Shown here: positions 41,152 to 48,273 of the stretch, piece after piece
Layout: every line of letters begins with the position of its first letter
Position numbering within the stretch: the stretch's first letter is position 1
DNA from: Actinomycetes bacterium
Lineage (GTDB): Bacteria; Actinomycetota; Actinomycetes; Actinomycetales; Demequinaceae
NCBI GenBank assembly: GCA_023411615.1
Contig: JAEYOR010000060.1
Coordinates: 1-50,619 of the forward strand
Direction: 5' to 3'
DNA: 50,619 bases
Translations under genes and position numbers: made by a program
The notes under the pieces: generated by a model
Database searches by the model: none
Seen by the model: only the letters and a program-made list of their open reading frames with translations
Told to the model about the DNA's origin: nothing

Positions 41152-41528
41152 GTGACATGACCATCATTTTGCAAGTCGCGACCGTTGTGGTGATTTCCGC
41201 CGCAGGGTTCTTCCTGGTGCGCTCAAGCGGCGCCCGTCACCAGGCGATCCGGCGCGTGCTGCTGCTGCTCTTTGTCATCGCCGCAGCGTCGTCAGTGTTT
41301 GTCCCCGAGTTGTGGGGCCGCGCGGCGACATTCCTCGGCATCGGTCGCGGCACGGACTTGCTGTTGTACTTGCTCGTGCTCGTCTTCCTCACTTTTGTCG
41401 CCACCACGTATCGGCGCTTCCGCCACCTTGAGACCCAGAACACGGAACTCGCTCGTGCACTGGCGATCCTCCAGGTGAAGGAGCCGACGGGTGCTCACGG
41501 CATCACGGAGAGCACGGACGCCCACTAA
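41148..41528 (+). CDS. DUF2304 family membrane protein
   Basis: A 126-residue protein with three hydrophobic helices (about 5-24, 34-52, 65-88) followed by a short amphipathic segment (RRFRHLETQNTELARALAIL) that may form a coiled coil. Size and pattern fit DUF2304, the usual partner of Dpm1-like GT2 enzymes, perhaps anchoring them at the membrane. The start GTG overlaps the GT2 stop by 4 nt (GTGA). Its stop overlaps that of the convergent GT4 gene (CTAA). Confidence 0.8.
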   Translation: MSDMTIILQVATVVVISAAGFFLVRSSGARHQAIRRVLLLLFVIAAASSVFVPELWGRAATFLGIGRGTDLLLYLLVLVFLTFVATTYRRFRHLETQNTELARALAILQVKEPTGAHGITESTDAH

Positions 41529-42697
41529 TCCCGATTGCGCACCGCATCGAAGACGGCCCGCGCAACCCCATCGGCTACCGCCGCAGCAGAGTGGCGCTCA
41601 TGCACCCACGTGGACAGAGCCGTGCGGTGGGCATGTTCGGAGCGCTGAGTTACAGCGTGTCGCATCGCCTCTGCGACGGCCTTGGCATCAAATTCCACTG
41701 CCGCGCACACCGAATGAAGAGTGCTGGCCTCGCGCACCACATCGCCTGCGGGCCCAGGGCCTGCATAGATGACCGGGCACCCGGCCGCCATGAGTGCGAT
41801 CGTCTTGGTGGCAAAGGCATAGTCGTAGCCTTGATCGGGCTTGACTGACGCGAGGCCAGCAGTGGCCGCATTCATCAGCGCCGCAACCTCCTCAGGCGCG
41901 ATGGGCGGTTGGAAGGAGATGGCCTTGCGATGGCGCTTGGGGCACGCCGCGCGAATCGCCTCCTCTTCCGTGCCAGTGCCACAGAAGATGACATGTGCCG
42001 AGCCCGGGAGTTCGTCGAGCAGCATCCCGAGCGCCTCCGCGAACACCTCGGCGCCGTGGCGCTCTGCGTACATTCCCGGATACACGAAGAGTGCAGGCTG
42101 CTCATCGAGCGCGATCCCAGGGACCACGCGGAACACATCGGTATCAACACCAAAGCCGGACACGATGAGCGGCGCCTCTACGCCGATCTTACGCACCCGC
42201 TCCGCCACCTCGTCGGACACTGCAACAACCAATGCCGCGCCGTTCATTGCCCACCGCTCCACACCCCTCAGGGTGCGCGTGATGGCGCCGGACGCCACTG
42301 CTCCGGCGGCGTCACTCCATACGTCAGCGGCGTAATAGACGTAGGGGCGCCGCTGCACCGCGGCCACAAGACGCACTGCGAGCCCGGTGGTCGGCGGCGG
42401 CTCCACGACGTATGCCGCAGGTCGCTTGCTGAAGAGCAAACGGAACACGAGAGGCACATCGAACGATAAGTACGAGAGGTAACCGCGCACGTAACCGTCC
42501 CGGTTGCGTTTGACGCGCGCGCGCCGGACGTCGACGCCGTCGCAGTCAACATCGTCGGAAAGCCCAGCGGGCGGCGCGGCCGTGACCACTCTCACCGCTG
42601 CGCCGCGGTGCGCCATAGCGCGCACGAGCGCCGCAAGACGCAGTGGAGCTGCACCAGGTTCTGGTGCGAATATTCGACTGACCAATGTCACGTGCAC
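41525..42697 (-). CDS. Glycosyltransferase family 4 (WcaI-like)
   Basis: A 390-residue GT-B enzyme, clearly paralogous to the gene at 26703: both have RRARVKR.R..YVRGYLSYLSFD, VEPPPTT, and a donor half with ALFVYPGMYAERHGAEVFAEAL and YAFATKTIALMAAGCPVIYAGPG. The sugar is unknown. GTG 42697 gives the same N-terminal register as the paralogue; a G-rich run lies about 9 nt upstream. The gap of 162 nt to the upstream Gfo/Idh gene shows no feature beyond possible promoter sequence. Confidence 0.87.
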   Translation of the reverse strand: MHVTLVSRIFAPEPGAAPLRLAALVRAMAHRGAAVRVVTAAPPAGLSDDVDCDGVDVRRARVKRNRDGYVRGYLSYLSFDVPLVFRLLFSKRPAAYVVEPPPTTGLAVRLVAAVQRRPYVYYAADVWSDAAGAVASGAITRTLRGVERWAMNGAALVVAVSDEVAERVRKIGVEAPLIVSGFGVDTDVFRVVPGIALDEQPALFVYPGMYAERHGAEVFAEALGMLLDELPGSAHVIFCGTGTEEEAIRAACPKRHRKAISFQPPIAPEEVAALMNAATAGLASVKPDQGYDYAFATKTIALMAAGCPVIYAGPGPAGDVVREASTLHSVCAAVEFDAKAVAEAMRHAVTQRSEHAHRTALSTWVHERHSAAAVADGVARAVFDAVRNRD

Positions 42698-42859
42698 GCG
42701 GAGAGCCCCCCGAACAGGGCGCGCTCAACGCATCCCCTCTCCCATGGCGCGACAAAGCAAACGCGCAAGTGGAGACCCATAACTGATAACGATACGCGGG
42801 AAGTGATGCGGGCGTGCCCCCAAGAGTGGGGGCATCGCCTTCCCCCGCGAAATCTGCCG

Positions 42860-43846
42860 CTAGGCCTTCACGCGGTGGTGGACACCATCGGCGATCAGAT
42901 CCTCAGCGATCTCCACCACTCGGGCGCCCGCTTCCAACGTGACGATGCGTGACGTGTCGCCCGTGAGGACGGCATCCCGGAACGCCTCGTGTTCCGCCAT
43001 GAGCGGCTCTTTGCGCTGGAGTGCGTAGCGAGTCACGTCGCCTTCCGATACGCCCCGGAAGGACCGCAACTGCTCCCAATCAAGCGTCAATGTCGCGTTT
43101 TGGAAGTACGTGAGGTCGGCGGTCAAGGTGTCGATGACCAAAGCGCCCTTCTCGCCGGTGATGACCGTGGTGCGCTCCTTGAAGGGCGTCAGCCAGTTGA
43201 CAGTGTGAGAAGCGATGGTGCCCTTCGAGAGGGTTCCCACCGCCACCACCATGTCCTCGTGTTCGCGACCCGAGCGGTACGCCGTCCGAGCGTTGACCGA
43301 CACGTAGTCCTGTTGCGTCACCCAGGAGGTGAGGTCGATGTCGTGCGATGCGAGGTCCTTGATGACCCCAACGTCGGCAATGCGACCGGGGAACGGACCC
43401 TGACGGCGCGTCGAAATCTGGTAGATGTCGCCAATGAGGCCCTCTTCGATGCGCTGACGAGCGGTCTGAACCGCCGCGTTGTAGCGCTCAATGTGGCCGA
43501 CGCCGCCGATGAGTCCCTTCTCAGCGAAGAGCCCCGCGAGGTGGCGGCTTGCTTCCGAGTTGTGAGCCACGGGCTTCTCGATGAGCGCGTGAACACCCGC
43601 CTCCGCCAGCGCGACACCAAGATCCAGGTGGTAGATGGTGGGCGTTGCCACGACGCAGTAGTCGACACCTAGTTTGAGGAATGCCTCGAGGTCCGCGACC
43701 ACGGCGCGGCCTTGCACCTCGTCCGGGACGTTGTCAGCGGGATCGCACACCCCGACAAACTCGACACCGTCAAGTTGGGACAGGACACGGCTGTGGTGAC
43801 GGCCCATCACACCGAGGCCAAGGACTCCCGCACGAAGCGTCATCAC
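42860..43846 (-). CDS. Gfo/Idh/MocA oxidoreductase (WbpB-like UDP-sugar 3-dehydrogenase)
   Basis: A 328-residue NAD-dependent enzyme. The Rossmann motif GVLGLGVMGRHHSRVL is at the N-terminus, and the catalytic EKPVAHN motif is near residue 93. GGVGHIERYNAAVQ resembles the UDP-N-acetylglucosamine 3-dehydrogenase group. The C-terminal half has the open beta-sheet domain (LASHDIDLTSW). It would oxidise C3 of the UDP-GlcNAcA made by the dehydrogenase at 34184 to a 3-keto sugar for the adjacent aminotransferase. The start codon GTG overlaps the aminotransferase stop by 4 nt, so the pair is coupled; an ATG directly after it is an alternative. Confidence 0.86.
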   Translation of the reverse strand: MMTLRAGVLGLGVMGRHHSRVLSQLDGVEFVGVCDPADNVPDEVQGRAVVADLEAFLKLGVDYCVVATPTIYHLDLGVALAEAGVHALIEKPVAHNSEASRHLAGLFAEKGLIGGVGHIERYNAAVQTARQRIEEGLIGDIYQISTRRQGPFPGRIADVGVIKDLASHDIDLTSWVTQQDYVSVNARTAYRSGREHEDMVVAVGTLSKGTIASHTVNWLTPFKERTTVITGEKGALVIDTLTADLTYFQNATLTLDWEQLRSFRGVSEGDVTRYALQRKEPLMAEHEAFRDAVLTGDTSRIVTLEAGARVVEIAEDLIADGVHHRVKA

Positions 43847-44925
43847 GCACCTGCCTTGGCGACAGCGTTCACCGCTTCGACGATCTGGTCGCGCTCTGCG
43901 TCCGTCAAACCTGGGTACACCGGGAGCGACAACACCTCGAGCGCCACCTTCTCGGTCACCGGAAGGTCAAGCTCCAAGCCAAAGCTTGGGAGTCGGTGGA
44001 TGGGCGTCGGGTAGTAAACGCCGGACCCGACGCCCCGCTCTGCGAGCGCCGCAGCAAACGCGTCGCGGTCGCCGTTCTCAACGCGGATTGTGTACTGGTG
44101 GTAGACGTGCACCGCGCCGGGAGCGACCGGCGGCACGACGACGCCTTCAAGGTTTGCGTCGAAGTACGCGGCGTTCGCCTGACGAGCCGCAGTCCACTCG
44201 GCGAGGCGACGCAACTGCACGCGACCAATCGCCGCGTGAAGGTCCGTCATACGCGTGTTGAATCCCACCACCTCGTTCGCATACCGCTTCTCCATGCCCT
44301 GGTTGCGAAGAAGACGAACGGTGCGGGCAAACTCGCCCGAGCCGGTGGTCACCATGCCGCCCTCACCCGAGGTCATGTTCTTGGTGGGGTAGAAGGAGAA
44401 GGAGCCGGCGATGCCGAAGGCGCCCACCGGGGTGCCGTTGAGCGAGGCGGCATGGGCCTGGGCGGCATCCTCGAAGAGCAGCAGGCCGTGCTTGTCCGCG
44501 AGCGCGGTGAACGCATCCATCGCGGCAGGGTGGCCGTACAGGTGCACGGGCATGATCGCCTTGGTGCGCTCGGTGATCGCGGCCTCAGCGGCGGCCGGGT
44601 CCAAGTTGAAGTAGTCACCCTCGATGTCGGCAAACACGGGAGTGGCGCCGGTGAGGGCCACCGAGTTGCCGGTTGCCGCGAAACTGAACGACGGGACGAT
44701 CACCTCGTCACCAGGACCGATCCCTGCGGCGACAAATGCCATGTGCAAAGCGGAGGTGCCTGAGTTGACGGCTACGCACTCACGGCCAGCGACCACCTCA
44801 GAGAACTCTTGCTCGAATGCGGCAACCTCGGGGCCTTGCGCGAGCATGCCGGATTCGAGAACGCGGTTGACAGCCTCGCGCTCCTCGGCGCCGATGTAGG
44901 GCTTGGCAGCGGGAATCATGTGCAT
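43843..44925 (-). CDS. DegT/DnrJ/EryC1/StrS aminotransferase (WbpE-like)
   Basis: A 360-residue PLP enzyme. PLP lysine K182 lies in FSFYPTKNMTSGEGG, the PLP aspartate in LFEDAAQAH (near 153), and SGTSALHMAF and PSFSFAATGN are the other cofactor blocks. WbpE aminates UDP-3-keto-GlcNAcA using glutamate. The adjacent Gfo/Idh gene overlaps by 4 nt, which supports this over other StrS roles. ATG 44925 or 44919 may start it; neither has an SD, while a TATGAT box lies about 50 nt upstream. Confidence 0.87.
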   Translation of the reverse strand: MHMIPAAKPYIGAEEREAVNRVLESGMLAQGPEVAAFEQEFSEVVAGRECVAVNSGTSALHMAFVAAGIGPGDEVIVPSFSFAATGNSVALTGATPVFADIEGDYFNLDPAAAEAAITERTKAIMPVHLYGHPAAMDAFTALADKHGLLLFEDAAQAHAASLNGTPVGAFGIAGSFSFYPTKNMTSGEGGMVTTGSGEFARTVRLLRNQGMEKRYANEVVGFNTRMTDLHAAIGRVQLRRLAEWTAARQANAAYFDANLEGVVVPPVAPGAVHVYHQYTIRVENGDRDAFAAALAERGVGSGVYYPTPIHRLPSFGLELDLPVTEKVALEVLSLPVYPGLTDAERDQIVEAVNAVAKAGA

Positions 44926-44973
44926 CCAATCATGGGAGGCGGGGCACTCGGCCGGCGGTTTAGCAACGAGTCG

Positions 44974-44979
44974 ATCATA
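44974..44979 (-). promoter_or_regulatory. Possible -10 box (TATGAT) for the aminotransferase/oxidoreductase operon
   Basis: TATGAT on the minus strand in the 128-nt divergent gap with the epimerase gene. A CTGACA element lies further upstream but 21 nt away, longer than the usual spacing. Confidence 0.3.
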
Positions 44980-45041
44980 ACGAGCACACCCCGGGACCTA
45001 TGTCAGGTGGGTGCAAGCGCAAACGCCGCGAGCCGACCAAC

Positions 45042-45047
45042 TACGCT
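45042..45047 (+). promoter_or_regulatory. Probable -10 box (TACGCT) for the leaderless epimerase gene
   Basis: TACGCT is followed by exactly 6 nt and ATG at 45054, without an SD. Confidence 0.45.
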
Positions 45048-45053
45048 GGCGCC

Positions 45054-46031
45054 ATGAGAGTCGCGGTGACTGGCGGTGCTGGCTACATCGGCGCGCACGC
45101 CGTCGACGCTTTGCAAGGCCGCGGCGACGAGGTCCTGGTGATCGACGATCTGTCCACCGGTGACAGCGCTCGCCTCAGCGATGTTGAGGTGCTTGAGCTC
45201 GACCTGGCGAGCGACCGTGCGGGGAAGACGCTCGGGCGTCACTTCCGTGAGCGTCGGCCCGACGCTGTCATTCACTTTGCCGCTCTCAAGCGCGTTGACG
45301 AGTCGATTGAGCGGCCGGGGCACTACTACCGCGTCAATCTCGCGAGCACGGTGGCCGTGATCGATGCGATGCGTGAGGCTGCCGTTCCGTCGCTCTTGCT
45401 TTCGTCTTCCGCCGCCGTCTACGGCGAGGTGAGCGGTCGCGTTGATGAGTCGCACCCCACCTTGCCCCTCAATCCTTATGGCGCCACCAAGCTTGCCTGC
45501 GAGGTGCTCGTTGACGCCGCAGCCCGCGCTGGCCAGCTCCGTGGGGCGTCGTTGCGGTACTTCAATGTGGCAGGCAGTTCACGGCCGGTCCTTGCGGACC
45601 GCACCATCGCCAACCTTGTGACGATCGTGATGGATCGCGTCTCGCGCGGTGAGGCACCTGTGATCTTGGGTAACGACTACCCGACCGCTGACGGCACGTG
45701 CATCCGCGATTTCATCCATGTGGCTGACGTCGCCGACGCTCATGTGGCCGTGCTCGATTGGCTCGCCACCGCGTCGGGCCACACCGCACTCAACATCGGC
45801 ACTGGCGTCGGGACGTCGGTGCGCGATGTCGTTGCCCTCATCACTGAGGCGATGGGCTCCGATCTCGAGCCGATCATCGCTCCCCGCCGCGAAGGTGATC
45901 CCGCTGAGTCGATCGCCGATGTCTCCGCGGTCACGGCGCTCACCGGCTGGCGTGCGGCGTACAGCCTCGATCAAACGGTCACGTCTGCCGTCGATGCCCA
46001 CACCTGGTGGGCCACCCAGCCTCACGCCTAG
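45054..46031 (+). CDS. galE: UDP-glucose/UDP-sugar 4-epimerase (GalE-like SDR)
   Basis: A 325-residue extended short-chain dehydrogenase. The NAD motif GGAGYIGAH is at residues 7-15, and the catalytic Y142-x3-K146 is in NPYGATK, with Ser in LLSSSAAVYG. The C-terminal GTCIRDFIHVADVADAH and LNIGTGVGTSV are typical of GalE. It interconverts gluco and galacto configured UDP-sugars, giving a galacto precursor for the glycan. The frame reaches back to 45000 but the ATG 6 nt after TACGCT is favoured. A GT2 gene follows after 4 nt. Confidence 0.87.
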   Translation: MRVAVTGGAGYIGAHAVDALQGRGDEVLVIDDLSTGDSARLSDVEVLELDLASDRAGKTLGRHFRERRPDAVIHFAALKRVDESIERPGHYYRVNLASTVAVIDAMREAAVPSLLLSSSAAVYGEVSGRVDESHPTLPLNPYGATKLACEVLVDAAARAGQLRGASLRYFNVAGSSRPVLADRTIANLVTIVMDRVSRGEAPVILGNDYPTADGTCIRDFIHVADVADAHVAVLDWLATASGHTALNIGTGVGTSVRDVVALITEAMGSDLEPIIAPRREGDPAESIADVSAVTALTGWRAAYSLDQTVTSAVDAHTWWATQPHA

Positions 46032-46035
46032 CACG

Positions 46036-47031
46036 ATGACCTCAGCGAAAACCTCCCCCACTGTCTCCGTCGCCCTGTGCACGTACAACAGCGGCGACTA
46101 CATCGACGCTCAGCTCCGCAGCATCCTCGATCAAGAGCTCCCCGTCACCGAGGTCGTGGTGGGAGACGATGGCTCAAGCGACGCGACGGTGGAGCGCATC
46201 CGCGCGATCGCCGCGGAGCACCCTCGCGGCGAGGTGGTCCGCATCGCTTTCACTGACCGAGCGGGCGGCGTTGTCGCGAACTTCTCTCGCACGCTCAGCG
46301 CCTGCACCGGCGACGTCATTGCTCTCTCGGATCACGACGATGTGTGGCACCCGGCGAAGACCGCCACGCTCGTCCCTCGCCTCATTGACGCCGGCCCGCG
46401 CGCGATGATCTTCACGGACGCCCGGCTCATCGATGGCAATGGCGAGCCGACTGACCGCACACTCTTTGAGGCCTACGCCGTCAGCGACAGCGAGCTGAGC
46501 GCCATCCGCGAGCGCAACGCTCCCTCCGCACTCATTCGCCGCAACATCATCACGGGCGCCACGGCGATGTTGACCCGCGACCTCCTCGAACCGGCCCTGC
46601 CCATCCCGCCGGGCTTCATTCACGATGAGTGGCTCGCCTTCATCGCCGCCACTCTCGGCACTCTCGAGGTGGAGACGACGCCGCTCATCGATTACCGGGT
46701 GCACGGCACAAACCAGATTGGAGTGCCGCCCAGTTCGCTGTGGGGTCAAGTACGGGTGGCGATGAAGGCACGGCGCAACCGATATGAAGTGCTCGCCTCC
46801 CGCGCTCGCGCGCTCCGCGAACGTCTCGCCTCGCACATGCCACCAGCCAACGAGGCGACGCTCGACCTTCTTGCAGAGAAGTCAACCTTTGAGGACGCCC
46901 GCGCCCGCATGCCCGCCTTCTGGCCAGCGCGCCTGCCCGGCATCCTCGCGCGATACCGTCGCGGCGACTATGCGCGTTTCACCCACCGCCCCGAGCTCGA
47001 ACGCATCAGAGACCTCATTCAGCCGATGTAG
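46036..47031 (+). CDS. Glycosyltransferase family 2
   Basis: A 331-residue GT-A enzyme. VSVALCTYNSGDYIDAQLRSIL starts the nucleotide-binding domain, VVGDDGSSDAT gives the first acidic cluster and ALSDHDDVWHPAKT contains the DXD-like motif of rhamnosyltransferase-type GT2 enzymes (SDQDDIW in the RfbN/RgpF-type group). FIHDEWLAFIAATLG supplies the catalytic ED-like acid. The family often transfers rhamnose, but that is only a guess here. It begins 4 nt after the epimerase stop and has no SD, implying coupling. The C-terminal 60 residues are Arg-rich. Confidence 0.85.
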   Translation: MTSAKTSPTVSVALCTYNSGDYIDAQLRSILDQELPVTEVVVGDDGSSDATVERIRAIAAEHPRGEVVRIAFTDRAGGVVANFSRTLSACTGDVIALSDHDDVWHPAKTATLVPRLIDAGPRAMIFTDARLIDGNGEPTDRTLFEAYAVSDSELSAIRERNAPSALIRRNIITGATAMLTRDLLEPALPIPPGFIHDEWLAFIAATLGTLEVETTPLIDYRVHGTNQIGVPPSSLWGQVRVAMKARRNRYEVLASRARALRERLASHMPPANEATLDLLAEKSTFEDARARMPAFWPARLPGILARYRRGDYARFTHRPELERIRDLIQPM

Positions 47032-47077
47032 CAGGCGATTTACCTCCTGAACGGCATCAGGGGTAAGGTGACAGCAC

Positions 47078-47180
47078 ACGACAGGGGAGCGCTTCGCCGC
47101 AAGGCAAGAGCGCTGAGAGTGCGGACAAGCCGCAGACCCTCGAACCTGATCCGGCTCGCACCGGCGTAGGGAGTCGAGTC
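47078..47180 (+). promoter_or_regulatory. TPP riboswitch (THI element)
   Basis: The conserved pieces are in order: ACAGGGGAGC at 47081, GCTGAGAGTGCGG at 47111, CCGCAGACCCT at 47130, GAACCTGATC at 47142 and GCGTAGGGAG at 47164. CTGAGA forms the pyrimidine-sensing part and GAACCTGATC with GGCGTAGGGA the pyrophosphate-binding arm. It lies 28 nt upstream of the thiB start, close to its AGGAGG, so it most likely represses translation or transcription when thiamine pyrophosphate is plentiful. Confidence 0.95.
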
Positions 47181-47207
47181 TCGTCCCCTCCTGACATAGG
47201 AGGAACC

Positions 47208-48269
47208 ATGAAAACCTCAATGATCATCTCGGTCGCCGCAGCAGGTGCGCTGCTGCTTGGTGCCTGCTCGAGCGGCAGCGACGCCCCGGCGTCGTCCGCT
47301 GCTGCAGCAAGCCCGGGGGCCGACGCTGGCCCAGCGGCGGGCGGTTCCGTCACCGTCCTCGTTTATGACAGCTTTGCACTGCCAGATGACGTGATTGCTG
47401 ACTTCACGGCCACCACAGGTATTGATGTCACCTTTGAGCCCGTAGGTGACGCGGGCGTTCTCACCAACCAGATCTCTCTCACTGCGGGTGCTCCTCTTGG
47501 CGACGCCGTCTACGGCATCGACAACACCTTCGCCTCCCGCGCGATCGCCTCGGGTGCGCTCGCGGATTACGTGTCGCCCGGCGCGGTCGAGTCCGTTGAC
47601 GGCAAGTTGACGGCCATCGACTTCTCCGACGTGTGCTTCAACGTCGACCTCTCCGCCTTTGACGCGGACAACCCGGCACCCGCGACGTTCGATGATCTCC
47701 TTGACCCGGCATACGCCGGCAAGGTGTCGGTCTCCAACCCCACCACCTCATCGCCGGGCCTCGCACTCTTACTCGCGACGTACGCCACCTTGGGCGACGG
47801 GTGGGCCGACTACTGGCGTCAACTCCGTGACAACGACCTCAAAGTGACGGCCGGATGGTCGGACACGTACTTCGTCGACTTCTCCGCCCCCAACTACGGT
47901 GGCGACTTCCCCATCGTCCTCAGCTACGCCTCCTCGCCGCCTTCTGAGGTGATCGACGGCGAGCCGACCACCGCGGCCTTGCTCGACACGTGCTTCCGCC
48001 AAACCGAGTACGCGGGCGTGCTGGAAGGCGCCGAGAACCCGGAGGCCGCGAAGGCCGTTGTCGACTGGCTTCTCAGCGACACGGTGCAGAGCGCGCTCCC
48101 GGGCAGCATGTACGTCTACCCGATCTCCCCCACGGCGACGATCCCTGCCGAGTGGGAGCAGTTCGCTCCGCTGGCCGACAACCCCGTCGTCATGGACCCA
48201 GCGGACATCAACGCAAACCGCGACCGCTTGCTGCGCGAGTGGACCGAGATTGTGATCGAGGGCCGCTGA
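47208..48269 (+). CDS. thiB: Thiamine ABC transporter, substrate-binding lipoprotein
   Basis: A 353-residue extracellular solute-binding lipoprotein. The lipobox is LLLGAC (Cys near residue 20), followed by an Ala/Ser-rich linker. The mature domain (SVTVLVYDSFALPDDVIADF onward) matches the TbpA/ThiB family; DAVYGIDNTFASRAI, SPGLALLLATYATLG and KVTAGWSDTYFVDF are ligand-site regions. It captures thiamine or its phosphates outside the membrane. AGGAGG precedes the ATG, and the TPP riboswitch lies directly upstream. ThiP follows after 4 nt. Confidence 0.93.
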   Translation: MKTSMIISVAAAGALLLGACSSGSDAPASSAAAASPGADAGPAAGGSVTVLVYDSFALPDDVIADFTATTGIDVTFEPVGDAGVLTNQISLTAGAPLGDAVYGIDNTFASRAIASGALADYVSPGAVESVDGKLTAIDFSDVCFNVDLSAFDADNPAPATFDDLLDPAYAGKVSVSNPTTSSPGLALLLATYATLGDGWADYWRQLRDNDLKVTAGWSDTYFVDFSAPNYGGDFPIVLSYASSPPSEVIDGEPTTAALLDTCFRQTEYAGVLEGAENPEAAKAVVDWLLSDTVQSALPGSMYVYPISPTATIPAEWEQFAPLADNPVVMDPADINANRDRLLREWTEIVIEGR

Positions 48270-48273
48270 CGCC

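Noticed and set aside
43681..44763. A 360-codon open frame on the plus strand opposite the aminotransferase and oxidoreductase genes
   Set aside because: It spans the junction of two well-supported minus-strand genes and has the R/H/V-rich composition of a shadow frame.
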